This document shows, in pieces, positions 43,247 through 51,402 of a DNA stretch of 64,000 nucleotides. The stretch lies in the NCBI RefSeq assembly GCF_042680725.1, contig NZ_JBHUEK010000004.1, positions 186,001 to 250,000 on the forward strand, in the 5' to 3' direction. Numbering within the stretch: the first letter of the stretch is position 1; each line of letters opens with the position of its first letter. Under the pieces are notes generated by a model, which saw only the letters and a program-made list of their open reading frames with translations, ran no database searches and was not told the origin of the DNA. The DNA comes from Ferdinandcohnia salidurans (GTDB taxonomy: Bacteria > Bacillota > Bacilli > Bacillales > Bacillaceae_L). A program made the position numbers and the translations under genes.

Positions 43247-43507
43247 ATGTTGAAGGGTGAACTTACGACGAAAGTACATGTTCTTGGGGATATTGATCAA
43301 TTGCTTAATTCATTAAACACGATTGATAGGCAAATCCAGACCGAAGTAGATTTGTGTATTAATGAAGGGGAAGAAAAGAAAATGATTCATATTAAGAAGC
43401 TTGAAAATGATCTCATTTCTTTACAAAAAACATATCATAGTCAAAAACCTGGACAATCATCGCAAACCGATAAGGAGCATTCTTATCACTTAACATTAAG
43501 CTATTAA
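43247..43507 (+). CDS. Hypothetical protein, YppD position
   Basis: 86 residues (MLKGELTTKVHVLGDIDQLL start), mostly helical with a likely coiled-coil middle and a hydrophilic tail. It stands where B. subtilis has yppD, but I cannot claim homology. AGGAGG is six bases before ATG 43247; an earlier in-frame ATG (43241) directly abuts that site. The stretch 43047-43246 before it shows no gene. Confidence 0.7.
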   Translation: MLKGELTTKVHVLGDIDQLLNSLNTIDRQIQTEVDLCINEGEEKKMIHIKKLENDLISLQKTYHSQKPGQSSQTDKEHSYHLTLSY

Positions 43508-43536
43508 AGCGGTAAGATAGATGTTGAGGTGAGAAA

Positions 43537-43905
43537 ATGTATACCGAACTATTGGCGAAGACGAATATTTTAAAGGATCTCTGTGACCAATCCCTTAAAC
43601 GATTAGAGGATGTTAAAACGAGTGAATCCTATGAAGTGGATTTTTATAAAGAAGTAAAACCTTTTGTAGATTCTACAATGAAAATAGCAGATAGTTGGAG
43701 AGATTTGGCGATTAATTGGATTAAAAAAGAGTTTCCTAAAAATCTTCATCCTAATCAGATTGATGCTACACATGAAAATATCCAACACATCTCCATCCAA
43801 GGTTTTTATCAAGATACAAAAGTCAAACGTTTTAAAAATATGTATGAATCTGTTCAATATGTACTTGATAACATCCTTGAAAGGGCTACAAAACCAACAC
43901 AATAA
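43537..43905 (+). CDS. yppE: YppE family protein (DUF1798)
   Basis: 122 residues, four-helix-bundle-like sequence (MYTELLAKTNILKDLCDQSL start; DFYKEVKPFVDSTMKIADSW; WIKKEFPKNLHPNQIDATHENI). This matches the small YppE family placed downstream of recU/yppC. Function unknown. A terminator follows, so it probably forms a short operon with the preceding small gene. Confidence 0.88.
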   Translation: MYTELLAKTNILKDLCDQSLKRLEDVKTSESYEVDFYKEVKPFVDSTMKIADSWRDLAINWIKKEFPKNLHPNQIDATHENIQHISIQGFYQDTKVKRFKNMYESVQYVLDNILERATKPTQ

Positions 43906-43914
43906 ACCCTCCGT

Positions 43915-43949
43915 AAAAGATACCTTGATAGAAGGGTATCTTTTTTTTG
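43915..43949 (+). terminator. Terminator of yppE
   Basis: AAAGATACCTT (43916-43926) pairs with AAGGGTATCTTT (43932-43943, one bulged G), then a T-run. Confidence 0.85.
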
Positions 43950-44011
43950 AACACCTAACCCAACTTTTACATAATCTATAGTAAAAGAACATCACGGGAG
44001 GTTTGTTCCAC

Positions 44012-44413
44012 ATGTATCAAAATTTTCGCAGGAACAAATATGCTGCTAGACCTTATGGTAATTCTTGGCCATATTATGGGCAACCTACTTATCAGCAATT
44101 TTACGGAGGAGGGTACCAATCGAATTGGAATCAATACAATCCTCCAACCTATATGCACTATAACATGAACAGTTATCCTGGTTATGCTCCATATGGACAT
44201 CAGACTCCATATTCAAATCCTTATCCAACCCCTAACCCAATTGGTTCGGATCAAATGAAAGCAAAAGGGGCGGGGGGCATCCTTAATCAATTTAAGAAAA
44301 AGGATGGGACCTATGATATCAATAAAATGATGGACACAGCAGGGCAAATGGTAGGGGCAGTAAACCAAGTTAATTCAATTGTGAAAGGCTTAACAAAAAC
44401 GTTTAAAGTGTAG
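44012..44413 (+). CDS. yppG: YppG-like spore coat-type protein
   Basis: 133 residues. The first two thirds are rich in Tyr, Pro, Asn, Gln and Gly (for example NQYNPPTYMHYNMNSYPGYA), typical of coat or surface proteins. The C-terminal KKKDGTYDINKMMDTAGQM and NQVNSIVKGL segment is the conserved YppG part. ATG 44012 follows GGGAGG by ten bases. Probably sporulation-related. Confidence 0.85.
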   Translation: MYQNFRRNKYAARPYGNSWPYYGQPTYQQFYGGGYQSNWNQYNPPTYMHYNMNSYPGYAPYGHQTPYSNPYPTPNPIGSDQMKAKGAGGILNQFKKKDGTYDINKMMDTAGQMVGAVNQVNSIVKGLTKTFKV

Positions 44414-44425
44414 CACCGAACAAAT

Positions 44426-44461
44426 AAAAGAAAGCTGTCACATATTCAGCTTTCTTTTTAC
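44426..44461. terminator. Bidirectional terminator after yppG
   Basis: AAAAGAAAGCTG (44426-44437) pairs with CAGCTTTCTTTT (44447-44458); usable for yppG and for the converging small spore gene. Confidence 0.9.
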
Positions 44462-44467
44462 ATAGGT

Positions 44468-44611
44468 TTATTTAGGTTTCTTCTGTTCATTGTACTGCTT
44501 TGCCAAAAGCTGTAATGCTTCATTATAGGATAATCCAGAATTTGCATTCAATCGTTTTACTTCTTCGACATTTGTATTCGAATACTGCTTCGTACTAAAT
44601 CCGTTTGCCAT
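44468..44611 (-). CDS. Small gamma-type SASP-like protein
   Basis: 47 residues starting MANGFSTKQYSNTNVEEVKR, then LNANSGLSYNEALQLLAKQYN. The opening strongly recalls gamma-type spore proteins (MAN...FS.TNAQQVRKQN.QS), but the glutamine-rich repeats of SspE are absent and a short helix replaces them. AAAAGGTGG precedes the ATG. It is 14 bases downstream of the CsgA-like gene. Likely expressed in the forespore; the exact family is uncertain. Confidence 0.7.
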   Translation of the reverse strand: MANGFSTKQYSNTNVEEVKRLNANSGLSYNEALQLLAKQYNEQKKPK

Positions 44612-44625
44612 TTTATCCACCTTTT

Positions 44626-44874
44626 CTAAAGCAATTCATATACTTCATTAAGTTGATGAACACGTGTAAAATCTTTTTCATCCATTGCATAATTAATTTC
44701 TTCAGGTAAAACTTTGTTTAGAAATTCGATTTCTTCCTCATCTAAATCCCTTACAAATGCTTCTTCTGAAGCGTATTGATTATTTATCATCTTAGTCAGA
44801 ATAGCACGGCTTGTCTTATTCTCATCACCATAATTTGAGATTGATTCTATTAAATAGCCTAGCGTTTTATCCAC
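44626..44874 (-). CDS. csgA: CsgA-like sigma-G-dependent sporulation protein
   Basis: 82 residues, acidic: MDKTLGYLIESISNYGDENK start, YASEEAFVRDLDEEEIEFLN centre and LNEVYELL end. Length, start and end match what I recall of the B. subtilis forespore protein CsgA. It sits with other small minus-strand spore genes. The family match is from memory of sequence style and not from a search. Confidence 0.65.
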   Translation of the reverse strand: MDKTLGYLIESISNYGDENKTSRAILTKMINNQYASEEAFVRDLDEEEIEFLNKVLPEEINYAMDEKDFTRVHQLNEVYELL

Positions 44875-44912
44875 GATTGATCACCATTTCATCATTATTT
44901 GAACATCCTCTA

Positions 44913-45113
44913 TTAGGATTCCTCAAAAAAAGAGGTAAATTCCTCTCTATTATCTGATTCAATTTCTTTATAATACGGGTTTTCCTCAGTTGCATCTTTA
45001 GGATCAAGATTCGTTTTAATCACAAGCATCGGTTCATCACTGGCATCTGCAATGATTCGATCATTTAATTCCTTAAAATCGGGTAAATTTTGGTTGCCTG
45101 CCTTTTTGTCCAT
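44913..45113 (-). CDS. Hypothetical acidic small protein
   Basis: 66 residues, MDKKAGNQNLPDFKELNDRI start and an acidic C-terminus ending FTSFFEES. AGGAGGTG lies six bases before ATG 45113, making this start preferable to a longer hydrophobic extension to 45173. Not recognised. It lies between the CsgA-like gene and hsp20, after the hsp20 terminator, so it likely has its own promoter. Confidence 0.7.
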   Translation of the reverse strand: MDKKAGNQNLPDFKELNDRIIADASDEPMLVIKTNLDPKDATEENPYYKEIESDNREEFTSFFEES

Positions 45114-45160
45114 AATTACACCTCCTAGCCATATCATGCTAATCTTCGAAAGAAAGTATG

Positions 45161-45190
45161 TAAAAAAGAGCATGTAATTTCACATGCTCT
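45161..45190 (-). terminator. Terminator of hsp20 (minus strand)
   Basis: GAGCATG (45168-45174) and CATGCTC (45183-45189) pair; on the minus strand the stem is followed by TTTTTT. The hsp20 stop codon lies in the loop. Confidence 0.85.
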
Positions 45191-45659
45191 CATCGATCGA
45201 GATTTTTCGTTTTCTTGGTTTAGGTATCCGAATTTTTAAGACACCATTTACATAAGATGCTTTAATGTGGTTTGTGTGTATGGGGTATGGTAACGAAATT
45301 GTCCGACTGGCTTTGTTGAAAGAATTCTTTTTTACATAATAATGTTTTTTCTCATTGGTTTCTTCCACTTCTTCAACATGGTTAACGGTGATCGTAATAT
45401 ACCTTTCCGAGTATTCGATATCAATTTGTTCTTTTTTGACTCCTGGTAAGTCTGCTGAAACAATAAGCTCTGTGTCTGTTTCATACATATCAATGGGAAT
45501 AGTTGAAAACGGGAATGGTTTTTCGAAGAATTCGTCTATTGTATCTAATAGTCGTTTGACAGGTTGCTGGGTAAAGAACTCATTCATTGATTTCATAAGT
45601 GGACCGAATGCATCATTTTCATCTTTTGGGTTTGGTTTATCTGACTTTTCATCTTTCAT
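45180..45659 (-). CDS. Hsp20 / alpha-crystallin small heat-shock protein
   Basis: 159 residues. Short acidic N-terminal arm, then the alpha-crystallin domain from about residue 53 (IPIDMYETDTELIVSADLPGVKKEQIDIEY) to the conserved AxxxNGVLxI segment (ASYVNGVLKIRIPKP), and a basic C-terminus (RKRKIS). ATP-independent holdase or, as some Bacillus paralogues, a coat-associated protein. It is downstream of the Crp/Fnr gene but separated by a terminator. Confidence 0.93.
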   Translation of the reverse strand: MKDEKSDKPNPKDENDAFGPLMKSMNEFFTQQPVKRLLDTIDEFFEKPFPFSTIPIDMYETDTELIVSADLPGVKKEQIDIEYSERYITITVNHVEEVEETNEKKHYYVKKNSFNKASRTISLPYPIHTNHIKASYVNGVLKIRIPKPRKRKISIDESM

Positions 45660-45735
45660 ACGTATACTCCTCCCTAGACGTATTATCTATTGTCACTATA
45701 TTCATTTCATATCAAAATGTTTTTATTTTGGGCAT

Positions 45736-45769
45736 GAAAAAAGAACTGAGTGCAATGGCCTCAGTTCTA
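45736..45769 (-). terminator. Terminator of the Crp/Fnr gene (minus strand)
   Basis: AGAACTGAG (45742-45750) and CTCAGTTCT (45760-45768) pair; TTTTTT follows on the minus strand. Confidence 0.88.
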
Positions 45770-46462
45770 AATGAATAGTTCTTCCTCTAGGCTTTCAAAA
45801 TCAACCATGATGTTTCCTTTTTCATCAACCTCAACGATTTCTTTTTTCTTTAGTTTTGTTAAAGTTCTACTAACGGTTTCACGGGTAGTACCAATCATAT
45901 TGGCTAAATCCTTATTTGTAAATTGAGTTGTAATCATGATTTTGCCATTAGATATCTCCTGGCCATCTGTATTACAAAGGCGCATGATTAATTTAATGAT
46001 TTGTTCGTATGTATTATTTAAAATTTGAGCTTCTAATCGATTTTGAAGGTCTACTATTTTCTCACCCATCACCCTAAACAGCTTGATGCTAACTTGCGGC
46101 TGCTGTAGCAATACGTTTTCAAAATGAGAAATAGAAATAACCACAGCCTTTGTATTCTCTAGCACCAAAGCATAAGCAGGATAGTTTCCTTTTCTGAAAA
46201 AACCAACATGTGGGAACATATCTCCATCCTTTTGGACAGTCACAATTTGTTCTTTCCCATTCACATCATTTTTATATATTTTTACTTTTCCTTGGTAGAT
46301 AAAATAAACATTTTCTAAAGGGTCGTCCTGCATAAAGACATGGGAGCCCTTTTTATACTGACGGTATTGGGCAATGTTCACGATTTCATTTAATTCATTA
46401 CTTGTTAGTTCTTTAAAAAGTGGTACGGTTTGTAACACCTCAGTTATCTCGATTCGATTCAT
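45767..46462 (-). CDS. Crp/Fnr family transcriptional regulator
   Basis: 231 residues: N-terminal cyclic-nucleotide-binding-type beta barrel (FKELTSNELNEIVNIAQYRQYKKGSHVFMQDDPLENVYFIYQGKVKIY), dimer helix, and C-terminal winged helix (TNKDLANMIGTTRETVSRTLTKLKKKEIV). No cysteine cluster for an FNR-type iron-sulfur centre is present, so the signal is not obviously oxygen. ATG 46462 has GGAG eight bases upstream; an in-frame GTG at 46471 overlaps that site. It is divergent from the peptide transporter, which it might control. Confidence 0.92.
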   Translation of the reverse strand: MNRIEITEVLQTVPLFKELTSNELNEIVNIAQYRQYKKGSHVFMQDDPLENVYFIYQGKVKIYKNDVNGKEQIVTVQKDGDMFPHVGFFRKGNYPAYALVLENTKAVVISISHFENVLLQQPQVSIKLFRVMGEKIVDLQNRLEAQILNNTYEQIIKLIMRLCNTDGQEISNGKIMITTQFTNKDLANMIGTTRETVSRTLTKLKKKEIVEVDEKGNIMVDFESLEEELFI

Positions 46463-46661
46463 TTGTATCACTCCAAGTCTCTACTGTTACTTTAAGTGTA
46501 CCAAACTACTAGATTACAGGTAAAGCACTTGCGATTTATTTATCGGCTTAAAAGGTCGTTGTATTAAAGTATGAAAGGAAAACTAGTACTTATCACTTAA
46601 AATGAAAAGAAATTCATCGCTAGTGTCATATTTTGATGATTTTTTTTATAGATTTAATGTA

Positions 46662-46677
46662 GAAATCATATGATTTC
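46662..46677 (+). promoter_or_regulatory. Perfect 16-bp palindrome before oppA
   Basis: GAAATCATATGATTTC is a perfect palindrome 26 bases before the oppA start and just upstream of its ribosome site (AGGGGG). Possible operator of the transporter; not a TGTGA-N6-TCACA Crp site and not a clear CodY box. Confidence 0.5.
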
Positions 46678-46703
46678 AAAAAATAGTATAGGGGGTCAAT
46701 TTT

Positions 46704-48389
46704 TTGAAAAGGAAGCTTTCAGTTGGATTGGTATTATTGCTTTCTATCTTTTTAGCTTTGTCTGGTTGCTTTAGTGGTGAAACGACGACAAATGAACCAG
46801 AAAAGCCATCAACTCCTAGTGAGGAAGGTAAAGAAAACGAACAGGAATCATCTGGACCAAAGATCCTTCGCCTAAATAATAATGAGGAGCCTGGTTCATT
46901 GCATCCAGGTACTGCACAAGGAACTCATGATTCATGGATTCTTGAGCATGCATTTGAAGGGTTGACAAAGAAAACGCCAGAAGGTGAAATTGTAGCCGGT
47001 ATGGCAGAATCCTGGGAACCAAGTGAGGATGGATTAACTTGGACTTTCAAACTTAGAAGTGATGCAAAATGGTCAAATGGTGACCCTGTTACTGCTCATG
47101 ATTTTGAATATGCGTGGAAATATGCTTTAAACCCAGAAACAGCGTCTACATATGCATATCAACTCTATTATTTAGAGGGTGGAGAAGCATATAACTCAGC
47201 AGAGGACGGTGCTGATTTAGCGGCGCTTGAAGCTGCAGTTGGTGTAAAAGCAGTGGACGATACGACATTAGAAGTCAAGCTTGCACAACCAACACCATAT
47301 TTCTTAGACTTAACTTCTTTCTATACGTATTATCCGATTAATAAAGCTGTTCAAGAAGCAAATCCAAACTGGTACCAGGAAGCAGAATCCTATGTTTCAA
47401 ATGGTGCATTCAAATTAACAGAGTGGAAGCATAAAGAAAGCATGAAGCTTGCGAAAAACGAAAATTATTATGAGAAAGATAAAATCAATTTAGATGAAGT
47501 TCATTTTGTCATTATTGATGATGAAAACACGTCTTGGCAAATGTATCAATCAGGCGAATTGGATTTAGTCTACCCACTTCCACAGGATGTAATTGGTCAG
47601 TTAAAAGCTGAAAATAATCCTGAATTCGAAATTGGCTCTGACCTCGCTGTGTATTATTACAATTTAAATACAGAGAAGAAGCCGTTTAATAATGCAAAGA
47701 TTAGAAAAGCTTTATCTATGGCAGTAGATCGTGAAACAATCGTGGAGCACGTTGCTCAAGGTGGTCAATCACCAGCATATTCAGTAGTGCCACCAGGAAT
47801 TCCTGATGTTTCAGGGGATTTCCAAGAGAATACAGGTAAGCTATTTGAAGCAAATATTGAAGAGGCGAAAAAGTTAATGGAAGAGGGATTAGCTGAAGAG
47901 GGGCTAGATAAGTTCCCGGCCGTAACATTAACTTACAACACGTCTGAAGGGCATAAGATGATAGCTGAAGCTGTTCAAGAAATGTGGCGTAAAAATCTTG
48001 GTGTAGAGATTACATTAGAGAATGTTGAATTCCAGGTTAAGCTTGACCGTGAAAAAGCAGGAGACTATGAAATTTCTAGAGCGGGTTGGGTTGGTGACTA
48101 TGTAGACCCAATGACATTTATGGATCTTTGGGTGACAGATGGACCATATAATGACGCAAACTGGAGTAATTCTGAGTATGACAAGTTTGTCAATCTTGCG
48201 AAAACAACGATGGATCAAGAAGAACGGATGAAGGCAATGCATGATGCTGAAAAAATCCTAATGGATGAAATGCCGATTATCCCAATTTATTTCTATACAA
48301 AGCCATTTACTGTGAAGCCACATGTAACTGGTATCTATACACCAATTAATAGTTATCCTCAGTTCATCTATGCGGATATTAAAAACTAG
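46704..48389 (+). CDS. oppA: Oligopeptide/dipeptide ABC transporter substrate-binding lipoprotein
   Basis: 561 residues. Lipoprotein signal with lipobox LSGC (about residues 19-22), a Glu/Ser/Pro-rich linker, then the SBP family 5 fold (RLNNNEEPGSLHPGTAQGT; EGLTKKTPEGEIVAGMAESW; DGLTWTFKLRSDAKWSNGDPVTAHDFEYAWK). TTG 46704 is the start, with AGGGGG eight bases before. Captures extracellular peptides for OppBCDF; close to OppA and DppE types, which cannot be told apart by eye. A terminator-like hairpin separates it from oppB. Confidence 0.95.
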   Translation: MKRKLSVGLVLLLSIFLALSGCFSGETTTNEPEKPSTPSEEGKENEQESSGPKILRLNNNEEPGSLHPGTAQGTHDSWILEHAFEGLTKKTPEGEIVAGMAESWEPSEDGLTWTFKLRSDAKWSNGDPVTAHDFEYAWKYALNPETASTYAYQLYYLEGGEAYNSAEDGADLAALEAAVGVKAVDDTTLEVKLAQPTPYFLDLTSFYTYYPINKAVQEANPNWYQEAESYVSNGAFKLTEWKHKESMKLAKNENYYEKDKINLDEVHFVIIDDENTSWQMYQSGELDLVYPLPQDVIGQLKAENNPEFEIGSDLAVYYYNLNTEKKPFNNAKIRKALSMAVDRETIVEHVAQGGQSPAYSVVPPGIPDVSGDFQENTGKLFEANIEEAKKLMEEGLAEEGLDKFPAVTLTYNTSEGHKMIAEAVQEMWRKNLGVEITLENVEFQVKLDREKAGDYEISRAGWVGDYVDPMTFMDLWVTDGPYNDANWSNSEYDKFVNLAKTTMDQEERMKAMHDAEKILMDEMPIIPIYFYTKPFTVKPHVTGIYTPINSYPQFIYADIKN

Positions 48390-48399
48390 GTAACAGGTA

Positions 48400-48441
48400 A
48401 AATCGAGGTATGCTAGAAATGTAGCATACCCCGATTTTTCT
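48400..48441 (+). terminator. Hairpin between oppA and oppB
   Basis: AAATCG-a-GGTATGCTA pairs with TAGCATACC-c-CGATTT, followed by TTC. A partial terminator here would raise oppA over the permease genes, a common design in peptide transporters. Confidence 0.85.
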
Positions 48442-48498
48442 ATAGTAGAAGAAGTTCTACTTAAAACGCTAGCAATCAAGGTTTTAGAGGGGGATAAC

Positions 48499-49428
48499 AT
48501 GCTTAAGTATATTGGAAAACGAATTGTCCTAGCGGTTGTAACCCTTTGGGTGATTGTCACACTAACTTTTATTCTCATGCACAGTATTCCAGGAAATCCA
48601 TTTGCCCAAGAGGGAACCATGCCTGAGGCAGTCTATAATAATCTACAAAGCTATTATAATTTGGACAAACCTTTACATGTTCAATATGGTCTTTATTTAC
48701 TTTCTATCTTGCAGTTTGATTTCGGACCTTCTTATAAATCTTCAACCTTAACAGTGAATGACTTAATCGTGAATGGCTTCCCAGTTTCCTTACATTTAGG
48801 AATTCAGGCCTTGCTAATTGCGATTCCACTTGGCTTGCTTTTCGGAATCATTGCTGCCCTTTATCGGAATAGGTGGCCTGATTACTCCTCTATGATTCTC
48901 GCAATCATTGGAATTTCTGTACCAAACTTTATTCTTGCAACCTTTCTCATCAATTATTTGGCGGTTGAATTAAGATGGTTCCCTGTTGCAACCTGGAAAT
49001 CATGGTCACATACCGTTTTGCCGTCCCTGTCACTTGCGATGATGCCAATGGCTTTTATTGCACGGTTAATGAGGTCAAGCATGCTCGAAGTAATGAGTCA
49101 GGACTTCATTTTAACAGCTAAAGCAAAAGGACTTAAAAAAGGGTCGATCATTTTAAAGCATGCGATTCGAAATGCGATTTTGCCAGTCGTTACAATTGTT
49201 GGAATCTTGATTGCCAATATTGTAACTGGAAGTTTTATTATTGAAAAAATATTTGGTATCCCGGGCATGGGAGAAATGTTTGTAACAAGTATTTTTAATC
49301 GAGATTACCCTGTTATTCTTGGCTCGACGATTTTTTATTCAGCCATCCTGATTCTTTTCATTCTGATTGTTGACATTGCCTATACGTGGATTGATCCGAG
49401 AATTAAGGTAACGGGGGAGAGTAAATGA
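48499..49428 (+). CDS. oppB: Peptide ABC transporter permease, OppB/DppB type
   Basis: 309 residues, six membrane helices (first: RIVLAVVTLWVIVTLTFILM). N-terminal family signature HSIPGNPF and QYGLYLLSILQFDFGPSYK; the cytoplasmic EAA loop (TAKAKGLKKGSIILKHAIRNAILP) contacts the ATPases. GAGGGGGAT precedes ATG 48499. Overlaps oppC by 4 bases. Confidence 0.97.
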   Translation: MLKYIGKRIVLAVVTLWVIVTLTFILMHSIPGNPFAQEGTMPEAVYNNLQSYYNLDKPLHVQYGLYLLSILQFDFGPSYKSSTLTVNDLIVNGFPVSLHLGIQALLIAIPLGLLFGIIAALYRNRWPDYSSMILAIIGISVPNFILATFLINYLAVELRWFPVATWKSWSHTVLPSLSLAMMPMAFIARLMRSSMLEVMSQDFILTAKAKGLKKGSIILKHAIRNAILPVVTIVGILIANIVTGSFIIEKIFGIPGMGEMFVTSIFNRDYPVILGSTIFYSAILILFILIVDIAYTWIDPRIKVTGESK

Positions 49429-50354
49429 AAAATCAACCAAATCTAACAGAAGATATGTTTACACCAGTTGAACAGAAATATGCGGAAGCAGAGAAAATCG
49501 CAAGGCCCAGTATTTCCTATTGGGGAGATGTTTGGAATCGTCTAAAGGAAAATAAATTAGCGATGATAGGGCTCATAATCATTATCATCATCGGAGTCAT
49601 GGCCATCATCGGACCCCATTTAAACGGATATACGTATTATGAGCAGGATTTTACCAAAAAGAACCTACGTCCGAATGCTGAGCATTGGTTCGGAACAGAT
49701 GCATCTGGACGTGATTTGTTTACACGAGCATGGTATGGCGCGCGAATATCTTTATTTATCGGACTAATGGCTGCTCTAATTGATTTTGTAGCGGGGATTA
49801 TTTACGGAGGTATCTCAGGTATTCGCGGTGGCAGAGTCGATAATATGATGATGAGAATCGCGGAAGTGCTTTATGCCATTCCCTATCTCCTAATGGTTAT
49901 TTTAGTCATGATTGTCCTTGAAAGAGGCTTATGGGCAATTATTATTGCAATGTCCATAACGGGTTGGATACCGATGGCAAGGCTGGTCCGTGGGCAAGTG
50001 CTTCAACTCAAGGAATATGAATATGTCCAAGCAGCAAATGCGATGGGAGCAAAAACCTCATGGATATTAAGAAGACATATGATTCCAAATACGATGGGGC
50101 CAATATTAGTAAATGTGACATTGACCGTCCCAACTGCAATATTTGCTGAAGCAACACTTAGCTTTTTAGGACTTGGGATTCCTGCTCCGAAGGCTAGTTG
50201 GGGTACGATGGCGAATGATGCATTAGGTAGTATTTTAATCGGGAATTTCTATCAATTATTTTTCCCAGCTTTTCTCATCTCACTGACAATGTTCGCGTTT
50301 AATGTGTTCGGAGATGGATTAAGAGATGCACTCGATCCAAAATTGCGGAAATAG
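49425..50354 (+). CDS. oppC: Peptide ABC transporter permease, OppC/DppC type
   Basis: 309 residues with a soluble N-terminal region of about 50 residues, a first helix (MIGLIIIIIIGVMAIIGPHL), the HWFGTDASGRDLFTRAWYGARISL signature and five further helices. The EAA loop (AANAMGAKTSWILRRHMIPNTMGPI) is conserved. It pairs with OppB as the membrane channel; ATGA overlap shows translational coupling. Confidence 0.97.
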   Translation: MKNQPNLTEDMFTPVEQKYAEAEKIARPSISYWGDVWNRLKENKLAMIGLIIIIIIGVMAIIGPHLNGYTYYEQDFTKKNLRPNAEHWFGTDASGRDLFTRAWYGARISLFIGLMAALIDFVAGIIYGGISGIRGGRVDNMMMRIAEVLYAIPYLLMVILVMIVLERGLWAIIIAMSITGWIPMARLVRGQVLQLKEYEYVQAANAMGAKTSWILRRHMIPNTMGPILVNVTLTVPTAIFAEATLSFLGLGIPAPKASWGTMANDALGSILIGNFYQLFFPAFLISLTMFAFNVFGDGLRDALDPKLRK

Positions 50355-50388
50355 ATTATCTGCATTGATTAGAAGAGGGGGAAAGTAG

Positions 50389-51387
50389 ATGGAAAACATA
50401 CTAGAAATCAATGATTTGCATGTTTCGTTTGATACAAGTGCAGGAAAAGTAAAGGCAGTTAGAGGAGTTTCATTTTCAGTAGAAAAAGGGGAAGCAATTG
50501 CCATTGTTGGTGAATCGGGCTGTGGTAAAAGTGTGACGGCTAAATCAATCATGAAGCTTCTTCCAAGCCCACAAGCAAAAATCGAAAAGGGCTCTATTCT
50601 TTTAAATGGAGATAATTTAGTACGAAAATCAGAAAAAGCAATGGAGAAAATTAGAGGAAATGAAGTAGGGATGATTTTTCAGGATCCTATGACATCGTTA
50701 AACCCTACGACTAGGATTGGGGTTCAAATTGCGGAGGGTATCATTCGTCATAGAAAGGTTTCAAAAAAGGAAGCACTTGAGTATGCCGTAAACATGCTTG
50801 AGGTGGTGGGCATTCCTCAACCTGAAAAGCGCATTCATCAATATCCACATGAATTTTCAGGTGGGATGAGACAGCGGGTGATGATTGCCATTGCCCTTGC
50901 CTGCCAGCCCAAACTTCTAATTGCTGATGAACCTACAACTGCATTGGATGTGACCATACAAGCACAAATTTTAAGGCTAATGAAGAAATTGCAAGAGCAA
51001 ACCAATACTTCGATTATTTTAATTACCCATGACCTTGGTGTTGTAGCGGAAATGTGCAGTAAGGTCGTTGTGATGTATGCAGGGGAAATTGTTGAAACAG
51101 GTAGTGTCGAGGAAATCTTTTCAAATCCGACTCATCCTTATACGAAAGGATTGTTAAAATCAGTACCTCGTCTCGATATGGATAAGCATGAAAAACTATC
51201 GACCATAACTGGAACTCCTCCAGATTTACTCGACCCACCAAAGGGCTGCTCATTTTATCCAAGGTGTGAAATGGCAATGAAAGTTTGTGCTGAACATAAA
51301 CCAGTTTTCGAAGGCGTTAGCCGAACACAGTACAGTTCATGCTGGTTAAATCATCCGATGGCTAAAAATCGTCTAAATCACGTTTAG
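50389..51387 (+). CDS. oppD: Peptide ABC transporter ATP-binding protein, OppD/DppD type
   Basis: 332 residues. Walker A GESGCGKS (about residues 43-50), Q-loop IFQDPMTSLNP, signature FSGGMRQRV, Walker B LLIADEPTTALD and switch ITHDLG. The C-terminal oligopeptide domain has the cysteines of PPKGCSFYPRCEMAMKVC, a probable iron-sulfur or structural site known in this subfamily. Works as a heterodimer with OppF. Confidence 0.97.
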   Translation: MENILEINDLHVSFDTSAGKVKAVRGVSFSVEKGEAIAIVGESGCGKSVTAKSIMKLLPSPQAKIEKGSILLNGDNLVRKSEKAMEKIRGNEVGMIFQDPMTSLNPTTRIGVQIAEGIIRHRKVSKKEALEYAVNMLEVVGIPQPEKRIHQYPHEFSGGMRQRVMIAIALACQPKLLIADEPTTALDVTIQAQILRLMKKLQEQTNTSIILITHDLGVVAEMCSKVVVMYAGEIVETGSVEEIFSNPTHPYTKGLLKSVPRLDMDKHEKLSTITGTPPDLLDPPKGCSFYPRCEMAMKVCAEHKPVFEGVSRTQYSSCWLNHPMAKNRLNHV

Positions 51388-51402
51388 GGGGGAGGTAAGA
51401 AA

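Noticed and set aside
45767..46462. Oxygen-sensing FNR
   Set aside because: The protein lacks the cysteine cluster needed for an iron-sulfur centre, so only the general Crp/Fnr family is claimed.
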